Part shown: piece by piece, positions 7,595 through 18,404 of the stretch
Position numbering within the stretch: the stretch's first letter is position 1
Layout of the letters: the number at the start of each line of letters is the position of its first letter
From: Szabonella sp046295215
GTDB lineage: Bacteria > Pseudomonadota > Alphaproteobacteria > Rhodobacterales > Rhodobacteraceae
Direction: 5' to 3'
Assembly: GCA_046295215.1 (NCBI GenBank)
Contig: JBKBNP010000026.1
Coordinates: 1-64,000 of the forward strand
Length of the DNA stretch: 64,000 nucleotides
Notes under the pieces: generated by a model
The model's input: only the letters and a program-made list of their open reading frames with translations
Told to the model about the DNA's origin: nothing
The model's database searches: none
Translations under genes and position numbers: made by a program

Positions 7595-10500
7595 TCAATC
7601 GCGCGGATTGTCCTCGGTATCGGCCTCATAGCCTGTCGGGTCCACCTCCCCCGGCATTCGCGGCGGGTCGGGAACACGACCGCTCCCGGAGGGGGGCAGC
7701 GGCGGCGGCCTGCGCGGGGGCAGCGGGGGCAGCGGGGGCGGGGAACCCTTGGCCGCCAGATCCTCGGATGTGGCCTTGCGCGGCCCGAACCGCGCCGACA
7801 CCTCGGCCAGGTGCTGTTCGGCAAGATAGTATTTCGCCGCATCGCCAAGCGCTGCCTTCGCGCCCGTGTCGATGGCCTTCACCTGCGCATCGAGCGCCGC
7901 GAGCCTCTGGTTCACCGCATCCATCGCCCCCTGCGCGCGCACCGGATCCTGCACCATGACGCGGTAGAAATCGGCCTGAAGCTTTGCAATCTCGGCCTTG
8001 CGACGATCCCGCAGCGCCACGGCCTGCCCGAGACCCAGCGTCCCCCCCCCATCGCCCGGCACCGCGACCGTGACACCGGGATCGGCCAGCGCGCGGTCAT
8101 ATTCGGCCTTCCCCGCCACGCGGGCCTTGTCGAAACTGCTGCTGACCTTCTGCATCCAGAAGGCCTTTTTCGCCTCTGCTTCCGCCAGAAGCTGCCGGTT
8201 CATCTGCGCGCCAGCCGCACTTTCCGTGGCAATACGCCCTTGATAAAGCAAGATATTGGCATCGCAGGATGTCACCATGGACTGCACGAGACTCAGCGGT
8301 GCATCGCCATTGCCCGCTGCGATTGCCGGAGTGAAGGCCGCCCAACTCCCGTCCATCCCGCGCGGCTCGTTGGCCTTGAATTCCTGGGCCCCCAGCGGAA
8401 CCCGGATCCTTGCCACCGCTGCATTCATTTCCGATGCGGCCCCGACCAGATCCTTCACATCCTCCGGGGCGTGGTCCTTCCCGGCACTGTTGAGATAGGT
8501 GCTGGCAAGAACCGCATCGAGCGAGGGGCGCTTGTCCGGATCGGGGTCGGCCAGCGCCTTGGCCAGCCGCCCCAGCGACGTTGCAGCCTGCGCCTCTGTC
8601 CGGGTCGCGATGTTCTGGTCCATGTCCGGCCCACCGAGCGACCGGATGATCCCGCTCAGCGCGAAAGCGTCGGCGCGGGACGTCACCGGGGCATCGGTGC
8701 GTCCCTCCACCTCGGGCGCCGCATAGCCCGGCGTCGTGTTGAACTTGCCCTCCTCCTGCGACGGCGCGTTGCCGCCATCATCGACAAAGCGGCTTTCCCC
8801 GAAGTCGATCACCTTCAACGTGCCATCCGCTGTCATCATCATGTTGGCGGGCTTGAGGTCATTGTGAACAAGTCCGCGCGCCTCCATCGCCTTCATCGCC
8901 ATCACGGCCTGTTTTATCATGTCCTGCGCGATGGCCTGCCGCGCCTCGGGGGGCAGGATGCCTTGCCGTTCCAGCGCCACCAGAGCATTGCCCGCAAGTG
9001 TCACGTCACCGCCCTCGGCATCCTCCAGCATCAGGTGGAGCGAGCCGTCCGACGACACCGCCGCCCCTTCCATCCCGACAATATTCTTCGCTCCCGGTGC
9101 ATCGGGATCCTCGTTCAGGACCTGGCGATGCGTGCGCATCTCCGCCACCATCGCCGCGCGTTTCTCGTCCGACGCAGTGCCGGTCAGCGATTTCACCACC
9201 ACCGTCTTGCCGGTGGCCGGATCGCGATAGCGGCGGACCGCGCCAAAGCCCCCCTGCCCCAACGTTTCGGCAAGGTCGTAATCCACCCCGCCGACGCTGA
9301 TCTTGGACTTGTCATCGGCCATCCGGTTGGGGCTGGACGCGAGGATTTCGGCCCGCATCGCCTCGGCCACCCGTTTGAAACAGGCCGCCTGCGAGGCATT
9401 CTGCCCTCCGGGCGCATCCACGCCGCAAAGCGACAGTGAACAGAGTTGGGCCAGTTCTTCGGGGGTCTTGAGCATCAGGTCGAAAATCTCGTCGCCCTTC
9501 GGATCCAGCGTCTTGAGCACGGCCTTCGTCCGCATCACCGCGAAATCGACCAGATCATCGGCCATGTCGTCCGGCACCAGATCGGGAAAATCCGCCGTAT
9601 CCGCAACCGCCCCGCCAAAGACATGGTCGGCATCGAAGCTCCGGGGTTCTGCCACGCGGGCAACGGGGCCAAGACCCGTATCGGCGGCAAGCCTCGCATC
9701 GGTGGCACCGTCGGCCTTCATGCGTCCAACCGCCTCCTCAAGCCGGGAATCCGCCTCAAGCTCGAGGATCAGGTCGGAAAGCGGGTCTTTTTCGAGGTCT
9801 TTCCTGGCATCCTTGGTTGCCGCATCCGGACCGATGGCGCTGTCGCGCTCCTGAAACTGCGAGCCGCCCTTGCGAACCAACTGGATCGCGGCCTTGATCT
9901 CGTTGTATTGGGTCAGGCGCATGCTCACGAACTTGTTGGGATCAATGGCGACGCCATCGTTCTCCACTGCGCGCGCCTTGATCCCGTCGAAACGACCCTT
10001 CTGCGCGGCGACAGTCTTGTCCAGACCGGCCAGGGACAGGACGCGGATTTCCTCCTCGATGCGGGCGATCTGCCTGGCGACAGCCTTGGCCGTCAGCAGC
10101 TTCAAGCACTCGCCCGTATTGGAAAAGAGCAGTTCGTTTTCGGCATAAAGCTGCGGTTCGACCGTTTTGACATGGGTGTTGATGAAGGTGATGAACCTGT
10201 CACGGTCCGGCTGATCGGCGGCCGTGGGCATGGCCTTCACGCGCGCCAGCATCCTGCGCTGATCGCCCAGAACACGGGCGCTGGCGGCACGCAACTGTGT
10301 GACATCCCCCTCTAGACGGTCGATCAGCGTAGCCAATGTTGAGGCCGCAATCGCCTCGATCCGCGCGGGACTTGCGGTCTTGGCCTGCGCCTTCACTGCA
10401 TCCAGCGACTTGTAGGCGGCCGAGAATTTCCCGGCCCCGGCCAGGGCATCGGCGTCCTTGAGTCCCTGTTCGACGATTCCCCGCTGCGGGGCGTTCGGGT

Positions 10501-10645
10501 CCATGGTGGACAGATAGGTTTCGGCCTTCGCGCGGCGGCGGCGGTAGTCGTCCCAATCGGCCTTGATGGATTTGGCGCGGGTAAAGCGGCCCTTGGCCTT
10601 GAGGGCGGCATCGAGCCATTTACGCTGGTCATCGTCGAGTGCCAT
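7595..10645 (-). CDS. Large Ser/Thr protein kinase with helical N-terminus and proline-rich tail
   Basis: 1016 aa, no signal peptide or membrane helix seen. Residues 1-450 are mostly helical and charged, including a repeat-like unit GKFSAAYKSLDAVKAQA near 70-88. A eukaryotic-type kinase domain spans about 455-720: glycine loop LGQGGFGAV (about 460), VVVKSL with the ATP-binding Lys, catalytic loop VHNDLKPANMMM (about 592), VIDFGES (about 613) and GYAAPEVEG as the APE motif. The HRD arginine is Asn, as in non-RD kinases, but all catalytic residues are present, so activity is expected. Residues 730-960 are again helical, and the tail (about 965-992) is PPPLPPLPP/RRPPPLPP, a likely protein-interaction stretch. 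It follows its partner gene by 40 bases. Substrate and pathway are unknown. Confidence 0.8.
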   Translation of the reverse strand: MALDDDQRKWLDAALKAKGRFTRAKSIKADWDDYRRRRAKAETYLSTMDPNAPQRGIVEQGLKDADALAGAGKFSAAYKSLDAVKAQAKTASPARIEAIAASTLATLIDRLEGDVTQLRAASARVLGDQRRMLARVKAMPTAADQPDRDRFITFINTHVKTVEPQLYAENELLFSNTGECLKLLTAKAVARQIARIEEEIRVLSLAGLDKTVAAQKGRFDGIKARAVENDGVAIDPNKFVSMRLTQYNEIKAAIQLVRKGGSQFQERDSAIGPDAATKDARKDLEKDPLSDLILELEADSRLEEAVGRMKADGATDARLAADTGLGPVARVAEPRSFDADHVFGGAVADTADFPDLVPDDMADDLVDFAVMRTKAVLKTLDPKGDEIFDLMLKTPEELAQLCSLSLCGVDAPGGQNASQAACFKRVAEAMRAEILASSPNRMADDKSKISVGGVDYDLAETLGQGGFGAVRRYRDPATGKTVVVKSLTGTASDEKRAAMVAEMRTHRQVLNEDPDAPGAKNIVGMEGAAVSSDGSLHLMLEDAEGGDVTLAGNALVALERQGILPPEARQAIAQDMIKQAVMAMKAMEARGLVHNDLKPANMMMTADGTLKVIDFGESRFVDDGGNAPSQEEGKFNTTPGYAAPEVEGRTDAPVTSRADAFALSGIIRSLGGPDMDQNIATRTEAQAATSLGRLAKALADPDPDKRPSLDAVLASTYLNSAGKDHAPEDVKDLVGAASEMNAAVARIRVPLGAQEFKANEPRGMDGSWAAFTPAIAAGNGDAPLSLVQSMVTSCDANILLYQGRIATESAAGAQMNRQLLAEAEAKKAFWMQKVSSSFDKARVAGKAEYDRALADPGVTVAVPGDGGGTLGLGQAVALRDRRKAEIAKLQADFYRVMVQDPVRAQGAMDAVNQRLAALDAQVKAIDTGAKAALGDAAKYYLAEQHLAEVSARFGPRKATSEDLAAKGSPPPLPPLPPRRPPPLPPSGSGRVPDPPRMPGEVDPTGYEADTEDNPRD

Positions 10646-10685
10646 GGGGTCTGTCCTGCTGATTGGCGCGCTTCGGCCCGGTCCG

Positions 10686-12197
10686 TCAGGCGAGGCTGCG
10701 GGAAATTGCGCTCAACGCGGCACGGGCGCGCGACGCCACCGATACCGGCTCGAACGGGTTCTGATCGATCATGTTGAAGGGTGCGGTGCCAAGCATCGCC
10801 CCGTATTCCGCGACAATGCCCGAGGCCTTGCGCTTCAATGTCTCGCGGGGGCGGCCCTCGGCTGCGTTGGTGAGGTCATCCAGCACGGTCTGCAAGCGTT
10901 CGTCGATCCGTTCCACATCCGCAAGGATCTCTCGGCTGGCACTGGCGATTTCGGCGGCATCCTCGTCATCCGCACCAGCGGCGGCAATGCGGTCGCAAAG
11001 CCTGCGGGCCTCTTCCATCATCTTCGCCCGTGCGCCGACCCAAAGCACGCGGGAACTCTGGAATGCCACGACCCCGGCGGGAGGGGAACCGTCGCCCTCC
11101 GCCTGCGCCGGTCCGGCCTTCAGCAGGGCCATGATCGCACCAAGAGAGGCGGCAGCGCGGTCGAAATGGCCTTCGCTGGCAAGGTCCGTCGCGAATTTCC
11201 ACTTCGTCCGCAGATCCTGAGGCACTGCCGTTGCCGACAGGGCGGCCGTCACCTGCGGGTCCAGAACCGCAAAGGCCTTGTCCCATTTCGCCTTGGCGTC
11301 CAGCGCGGATTTCAGACCGTCCTGCACCCGCTTCAGCCCCGAAAGCGCCGCCTCTGCCTCGCCGGACCCGATCTGCGCCATCACGCTGTCGATCTCTGCC
11401 TCCATCGGCTCCGCCAGCGGCCCCGGAAGGCCCGCCACCTGCGTCGCAAGCGCCTGTGCCGCATCCCGCAGCTTTTGCAGGCGGGGGTCAGCGGGCGGTT
11501 GCGCCTGCGGGGCGGGTGCCGCAGGCAGCTTTGCCAGCACTGCCTCGATCTGTGCGACAGTCTGCTCGCTTCGGTCATAGTCGCCGTTGCGCAGGGTCGT
11601 GAGCGCGCTTTTCATCGCGCCCGCCAGCGTTGCCGCCACCGGGGCGGGTGCCACAGCCAGACGCGGCTGCAAGGGTTTCAATCGCGCCACCAGCGCCTGC
11701 ATCCGGCGCAGATCCTCGGCGCTGTCAGGCGCCATTTCCGCATCCGGCACGGCCGCTTCAGCGGCTGCGATGGCCGGATCATCGGCATCGTCCTCGGCAT
11801 CGTCATCCGTCAGACTCTCGCCCGAGGTCCATTCTTCGGCAAGATCCTCGATGTCGGCGTCGATCAAATTGCCGTCCTGATCGAGGATCTGGACGTTCAG
11901 CCCGATCTTGTTCTGCCGCAAGAGCCGCTTGATGTATTTCGCCAGCATCGGCACGATCCTGATGCAGCGCAGGCTGACAAGATTGCCCTGTGTGGTGAAG
12001 GTTCCATAGGCGATCTTGGCCCCAAGCCCTTCGTTGCGCGCCAGTTTGCCAAGGATCTCGGGGGATTTCTTGATGTCGGCGGCGAAGTAGTGATCGTCCT
12101 CATCCGTGCCCGGGTTGTAGCCGAAAGCCACTTCCTTGTTCTTTGACCGTTCCACGAGTTTCTTGAGGGCAGCGCCCTCGGTCGGAAATTTGGACAT
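10686..12197 (-). CDS. Unknown protein paired with the kinase: N-terminal domain plus three helical repeats
   Basis: 503 aa from ATG 12197 (MSKFPTEG). A GTG at 12272 would add 25 residues, but the shorter start reads naturally. No clear Shine-Dalgarno precedes it. I do not recognise the family. Residues 1-120 form a compact mixed domain (KEVAFGYNPGTDEDDHYFA, KIAYGTFTTQGNLVSLR, IGLNVQILDQDGNLIDADI). A strongly acidic linker with DDDAEDDADD follows (about 130-150), then a helical Ala-rich body containing three copies of G-x-[YFA]-x-x-[AS]-x-x-x-[LV]-x-x-[IV] near 201-221, 275-299 and 337-360. The kinase N-terminus carries a fourth copy, which suggests the two products are evolutionarily and physically linked. 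It is the first gene of the two-gene unit. Confidence 0.7.
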   Translation of the reverse strand: MSKFPTEGAALKKLVERSKNKEVAFGYNPGTDEDDHYFAADIKKSPEILGKLARNEGLGAKIAYGTFTTQGNLVSLRCIRIVPMLAKYIKRLLRQNKIGLNVQILDQDGNLIDADIEDLAEEWTSGESLTDDDAEDDADDPAIAAAEAAVPDAEMAPDSAEDLRRMQALVARLKPLQPRLAVAPAPVAATLAGAMKSALTTLRNGDYDRSEQTVAQIEAVLAKLPAAPAPQAQPPADPRLQKLRDAAQALATQVAGLPGPLAEPMEAEIDSVMAQIGSGEAEAALSGLKRVQDGLKSALDAKAKWDKAFAVLDPQVTAALSATAVPQDLRTKWKFATDLASEGHFDRAAASLGAIMALLKAGPAQAEGDGSPPAGVVAFQSSRVLWVGARAKMMEEARRLCDRIAAAGADDEDAAEIASASREILADVERIDERLQTVLDDLTNAAEGRPRETLKRKASGIVAEYGAMLGTAPFNMIDQNPFEPVSVASRARAALSAISRSLA

Positions 12198-12410
12198 GAA
12201 CACACCCGGAGGAAATAAGGATTTGAAAGATCGTGCTACAGGCGCAAGCCCTGCGTCAATCGCTTTCGCCACAGAGACCTCTGCGGCAGACGGACATCAC
12301 CCCGCTCTGCGGTTTCGGCGCCACCCCGTCGGGGCCAGCCCACCGAAACAGCTTGCTCCGATGACCGGCACGGGCAAGATGGGCGGACCGTTGAAGCATG
12401 AGGCCCCCCG

Positions 12411-12977
12411 ATGTCAGATGACCCTGTCGCGCTCGATCTCGCGCCCGCCAATCCACTGGACGCCGACATCGCCGCCTATTTCGCCAAATGCGAGGAAAGG
12501 CTGGGGTTGATCCCGAATGTTCTGCGCGCCTACAGCTTCGATCAGGACAAGCTGCGCGCCTTCATGGCGATGTATAACGACCTGATGCTGGCCCCCTCCG
12601 GCCTGACCAAGACGGAACGGGAGATGATCGCGGTTGCCGTGTCCGCCGAAAACCGCTGCGTCTATTGCCTTACAGCCCATGGTGCGGCGCTGCGGCAACT
12701 GACAGGTGATCCCGCGTTGGCTGAGGTCATCGCCCAGAACTGGCGCGCGGCCCGGCTGGAACCGCGCCAGCGCGCGATGCTGGCTTTCGCCGTCAAGCTG
12801 ACCAATGCGCCGCAAGCGATGGAGGAGGTGGATCGCGCCATCCTGCGGGATGCGGGCTTTTCCGATCGCGACATCTGGGACATCGCGGCGGTCGCATCCT
12901 TCTACAACATGTCGAACCGGCTGGCAGCCGCGACGGAAATGCAGCCGAACCCCGCCTATCACGGCATGGCCCGCTGA
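12411..12977 (+). CDS. Peroxidase-related AhpD-like (carboxymuconolactone decarboxylase family) protein
   Basis: 188 aa. The conserved AhpD-type redox pair is present as RCVYCLTAHG (Cys at about 83 and 86, His three residues after the second Cys), followed by helices typical of the family (LDADIAAYF at the start, LTKTEREMIAVAVSAEN before the motif). The subfamily is the stand-alone "uncharacterized peroxidase-related enzyme" group, assumed to reduce peroxides or disulfide partners in the cytoplasm. No ahpC or lpd lies nearby. It is divergent from the kinase unit and convergent with the desaturase (10-base gap). Confidence 0.85.
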   Translation: MSDDPVALDLAPANPLDADIAAYFAKCEERLGLIPNVLRAYSFDQDKLRAFMAMYNDLMLAPSGLTKTEREMIAVAVSAENRCVYCLTAHGAALRQLTGDPALAEVIAQNWRAARLEPRQRAMLAFAVKLTNAPQAMEEVDRAILRDAGFSDRDIWDIAAVASFYNMSNRLAAATEMQPNPAYHGMAR

Positions 12978-12987
12978 TCCCGGTGCC

Positions 12988-14061
12988 TCAGCCGATCTGA
13001 TACATCCTGTGCGCGTGACGGAAGGACAGCAGCTTGCGCGTCTCCTCGTCCCACAGATGCAGCCGCGCGGTGGCAAAGCTGTCGCGCAGCGTCATGCGGT
13101 GATTGTCCACCAGTTCGGGGAAATCGCGCAGCACATCGGGCAGACGGTAGAACGGGATCCGGCTGTAAAGATGGTGAACATGGTGGATGCCGATATTGGC
13201 CGACATCCAGCGCAGCGGGCCGGGAAGGTCGTAATGCGAACTGCCATCAAGGGCAGCATCATGCAACTGCCAGTCAGCTTCGCGCCGCCAATGCGTGTCC
13301 TCGAACTGGTGCTGGACATAGAAGAGCCACACCCCCACCGAAGCCGCCGTGACCCAGGTCGGCAGCACGACCAGCAGGAGGGCCGACCAGCCCCCCAGCC
13401 AGACCACTGCGGAAATTCCGGCCAGAAGGGCAATGTTGGTGCCCATGGCCGACAGCCAGTAAGAGGCACCCGCCCGTGTCAATCCGTAGGGAATCCGGTT
13501 CTGGATCAGGAAGATATAGGCCGGACCGATGACGAAAAGCACCAGCGGGCTGCGATAGATCCGATACATGAACCGGCCGAAGGGCGATTTCGCGCGATAT
13601 TCGGCAACGGTCAGGGTGGTCACATCCCCGATGCCCCGGTGATCCAGATTGCCCGAGGAAGAATGGTGGATCGCATGCTGGCGCCGCCAGACATGATAGG
13701 GTGTCAGCGTCAGCACGCCGAGAAAGCGCCCGACCCAATCCGACAATCGGCGGTTGGAAAAGAACGACGCATGGCCGCAATCATGCTGGATGCAGAACAG
13801 CCGGACCAGAAATCCGCCGTTGACGATGGCCAGCGCGAAGGCCAGCGGCCAGAAATGGGGCAGCACCGCGAAGGCCATCGCCCAGATCGCCGCGAACGGC
13901 AGCACGGTCACGACAACCTCGAATACGCTTCGGGCCGGATCGGGATCACGATAGCGTGCAAGCACACGCACCCAGTCCTTCGCATCCCGGGCGTCATCCC
14001 GACACGCCTCTTCGGAACGCACCGGGGCAATCGCGGTCTCCCGCACGGTCTGAAAGGTCAT
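12988..14061 (-). CDS. Membrane fatty acid desaturase (omega-6/delta-12 type)
   Basis: 357 aa from ATG 14061. A longer frame to 14166 adds 35 Arg/Asn-rich residues without homology character, and CAGGGAAA lies about 12 bases upstream of the chosen start. All three histidine boxes of the acyl-lipid desaturase superfamily are visible: HDCGH (about 91), HAIHH (about 131) and HHVHH (about 293). Hydrophobic segments between them would form the four-helix membrane core, and VQHQFEDTHW matches the region before the third box. The enzyme would introduce a double bond in membrane acyl chains using di-iron and O2. Regiospecificity cannot be read from the sequence; a carotenoid ketolase or hydroxylase is less likely given these boxes. 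Confidence 0.85.
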   Translation of the reverse strand: MTFQTVRETAIAPVRSEEACRDDARDAKDWVRVLARYRDPDPARSVFEVVVTVLPFAAIWAMAFAVLPHFWPLAFALAIVNGGFLVRLFCIQHDCGHASFFSNRRLSDWVGRFLGVLTLTPYHVWRRQHAIHHSSSGNLDHRGIGDVTTLTVAEYRAKSPFGRFMYRIYRSPLVLFVIGPAYIFLIQNRIPYGLTRAGASYWLSAMGTNIALLAGISAVVWLGGWSALLLVVLPTWVTAASVGVWLFYVQHQFEDTHWRREADWQLHDAALDGSSHYDLPGPLRWMSANIGIHHVHHLYSRIPFYRLPDVLRDFPELVDNHRMTLRDSFATARLHLWDEETRKLLSFRHAHRMYQIG

Positions 14062-14204
14062 CTGCTCGGTTTCCCTGTTCCGTTTCCGGTTGTTTCTTGG
14101 GGCAGGATTGGATGCCCTGGTATTCCCGTCGGACCCAGAGTTATGGCATCGAAGCCCATCGCGCAATCATTCCCTTCTCGGCGGAACATTCTGCCGCAGG
14201 CAAG

Positions 14205-14241
14205 AAAAAACCGCTGCCGACACCTGCCGGCAGCGGTTTTT
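14205..14241 (-). terminator. Rho-independent terminator after rpmJ
   Basis: A perfect 9-bp stem CCGCTGCCG (14211-14219) / CGGCAGCGG (14228-14236) is flanked by A6 on one side and T5 on the other, so it can stop transcripts in both directions. In the minus direction it lies 32 bases past the rpmJ stop and ends in a T-run. Confidence 0.85.
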
Positions 14242-14272
14242 CCAACCATCCCGGACGCATGCGCCCGGGAGA

Positions 14273-14398
14273 TCAGCCCTGACGGGCCTTGAAGCGCTTC
14301 TGCGTCTTGTTGATAACATAGACGCGGCCCTTGCGGCGCACGACCTGGCAATCGCGGTGCCGCGTCTTGAGCGAGCGGAGCGAGTTCGCAACCTTCAT
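14273..14398 (-). CDS. rpmJ: 50S ribosomal protein L36 (bL36), zinc-free type
   Basis: 41 aa, starting MKVANSLRSLKTRHRD and ending QKRFKARQG, the standard bL36 ends. The start at 14398 has a strong AAGGAG about 8 bases upstream; a longer 81-aa frame runs into the tRNA region and is not real. The zinc-ribbon type of bL36 has three Cys and one His ligand; here only one Cys (CQVV) remains, so this is the C-minus form usual in alphaproteobacteria. The small basic protein sits in the 50S subunit near the peptidyl-transferase core. It is monocistronic, with its own terminator. Confidence 0.95.
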   Translation of the reverse strand: MKVANSLRSLKTRHRDCQVVRRKGRVYVINKTQKRFKARQG

Positions 14399-14452
14399 CG
14401 TTCTTCTCCTTTTCGCGGCGCGGATGCACGGAAGGCGTGCGCCATGAAATTC

Positions 14453-14476
14453 AAAAACCCCCGGTCTGCCCGGGGG
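14453..14476 (-). terminator. Terminator after tRNA-Val
   Basis: Stem CCCCCGG (14458-14464) / CCGGGGG (14470-14476) with a 5-base loop. In the minus direction it is followed by five T (14457-14453). It begins 9 bases beyond the tRNA 3' end and separates it from rpmJ. Confidence 0.85.
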
Positions 14477-14484
14477 CGGCGAAA

Positions 14485-14559
14485 TGGTGGGCGGTACTGG
14501 GATCGAACCAGTGGCCACTACGATGTCAACGTAGTGCTCTACCGCTGAGCTAACCGCCC
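14485..14559 (-). tRNA. tRNA-Val (anticodon GAC)
   Basis: 75 nt including an encoded CCA. Acceptor stem GGGCGGT/ACCGCCC closes perfectly, with discriminator A. The D-arm has AGCTCAGCGGTAGAGC, the anticodon stem CTACG/CGTAG encloses TTGACAT with anticodon GAC, and the T-arm has GGTTCGATCC. It reads GUC (and GUU by wobble) valine codons. Its own promoter and terminator flank it. Confidence 0.97.
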
Positions 14560-14633
14560 ACGTCCCGTTTCGGTTCCATCATCGTCTTCCATTGCGAAAA
14601 AAAGACGACCCTGCAGCCGATCAGGTGCGCGAC

Positions 14634-14662
14634 GCTATAAAAGGAGTCGCCGCCCGGTTCAA
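14634..14662 (-). promoter_or_regulatory. Sigma-70-type promoter for tRNA-Val
   Basis: On the minus strand TTGAAC (14662-14657) and TATAGC (14639-14634) are separated by 17 bases, close to the housekeeping consensus. The predicted transcript would start near 14627, leaving a leader of about 68 nt before the tRNA. Confidence 0.65.
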
Positions 14663-14668
14663 GGGGTT

Positions 14669-14696
14669 TTGGCAAACGAACAATCCGGTCTATAGT
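14669..14696 (+). promoter_or_regulatory. Sigma-70-type promoter for the N-formylglutamate amidohydrolase gene
   Basis: TTGGCA (14669-14674) and TATAGT (14691-14696), 16-base spacing. Predicted start near 14703, only about 15 nt before the ATG at 14718, with GGAGG in between. It is back-to-back with the tRNA promoter. Confidence 0.6.
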
Positions 14697-14717
14697 CTGC
14701 GGCGTGACGGAGGTTCG

Positions 14718-15578
14718 ATGACCAGCGACGCATACCGCCTTTCGCTTCCTGTCCGGCGCAGCACGCCGGTCGTCTTTTCATCCCCGCACAGCGGCAGTGA
14801 CTATGCGGCAACCTTCCGGCGGCGGTCCCGGCTTGACGCGCTGTCGCTCCGGTCCTCCGAGGATGCCTTTGTCGACCGGCTCTTTGGCTCCGCCCCGCTG
14901 GCGGGGGCTCCGCTTCTGGTGGCCTGTGCGCCCCGGGCCTGGATCGACCTCAATCGCGCGGCGGAAGAACTTGATCCCGCCCTGATCGAGGATGTGCCGC
15001 GCCAGCCGCACAATCCACGCATTTCCTCCGGTCTTGGCGTGATTCCGCGCGTGGTTTCGGCCGGGCGACCCATCTATGACGGCAAGCTCAGCCGCTTTGA
15101 GGCCGATGAACGCCTGCGCCGGCACTGGCACCCCTATCACGCGGCGCTGCGCGGCCTTCTGAACGAAAGCCACGCCCAATTCGGTCAGGCAATCCTGATC
15201 GATTGCCATTCCATGCCGCATGAGGCGATCGAGACGCAGGGCCGCCCCGGCGCCCCGCCGCCCGAGGTGGTTCTGGGCGACCGATTCGGTGCTGCGGCCG
15301 ACCGGGTGATTGTGGACCGGATCGCCAGCGCCTTCGCCGCTGCGGGCCTCCGCGTCGCCCGCAACACGCCCTTTGCGGGGGCCTATATCGCCCAGGCCTA
15401 TGGGCGCCCCTCGCGCCGCCAGCATGTGATCCAGATCGAGATCGACCGCGCGCTCTACATGGACGAGGCCCGCCTTGTCCCGCGTCCGGATTTCGACCGG
15501 TTTCGCGACCTCATCGCAGGCATCGTCGCCGACATCACCGACATTGGCCGCGAGGCGCTGCCGCTTGCCGCAGAATGA
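14718..15578 (+). CDS. N-formylglutamate amidohydrolase family protein
   Basis: 286 aa from ATG 14718, with GGAGG at 14709-14713; the upstream extension to 14592 overlaps the promoter region and is rejected. Family features are visible: an early VVFSSPHSGSDY (about residues 18-29), WIDLNRAAEELDP, RPIYDGKL, and the metal/active-site stretch ILIDCHSMPHEA (about 158-169), then YIAQAYGRPS and HVIQIEIDRALYMDE. The fold hydrolyses N-formylglutamate to formate and glutamate at the end of histidine breakdown. No other hut genes are present here, so a stand-alone role or a different N-acyl substrate is possible. Confidence 0.85.
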   Translation: MTSDAYRLSLPVRRSTPVVFSSPHSGSDYAATFRRRSRLDALSLRSSEDAFVDRLFGSAPLAGAPLLVACAPRAWIDLNRAAEELDPALIEDVPRQPHNPRISSGLGVIPRVVSAGRPIYDGKLSRFEADERLRRHWHPYHAALRGLLNESHAQFGQAILIDCHSMPHEAIETQGRPGAPPPEVVLGDRFGAAADRVIVDRIASAFAAAGLRVARNTPFAGAYIAQAYGRPSRRQHVIQIEIDRALYMDEARLVPRPDFDRFRDLIAGIVADITDIGREALPLAAE

Positions 15579-15603
15579 TCCCGTCGGGAGACATGCGCCG
15601 CCC

Positions 15604-15658
15604 TTTCATCTTGGCTCAAATACCTCGCCGGGGATGTGGGGGGCGCGAAGCCCCCCAC
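15604..15658 (+). repeat. Dispersed intergenic element, copy A, with hairpin
   Basis: The motif TTTCATCTTGGCTCAAATAC followed by CTCGCCGGGG occupies 15604-15633. It is followed by a perfect 9-bp hairpin, GTGGGGGGC / GCCCCCCAC (15636-15658, loop gcgaa). It lies between the convergent FGase-family and clpB genes and could act as a shared terminator. Four related copies occur elsewhere in the window (25414, 40604, 45951, 63789). Confidence 0.75.
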
Positions 15659-15686
15659 CCTGTCGGCTTGATGCCCGTCCCTCCGG

Positions 15687-18302
<2,616 letters not shown>

Positions 18303-18375
18303 CGGTCATTCTCCTCTGGTTGGCACCGCCTCCGGGACCACCCGTTCCGGCATGGTCCCCGCGGCCTCAGTCCAG

Positions 18376-18404
18376 AAATGGGAAGTGACGCGGGAGGTTG
18401 CAAG
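18376..18404 (-). promoter_or_regulatory. Heat-shock (sigma-32) promoter of clpB
   Basis: On the minus strand CTTGCAA (18404-18398) and CCCATTT (18382-18376) are 15 bases apart, matching the RpoH pattern CTTGnnn...CCCATnT. Transcription would start near 18368, about 66 nt before the ATG. In the rest of the 18303-18614 gap I see nothing beyond the Shine-Dalgarno of the next gene. Confidence 0.8.
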
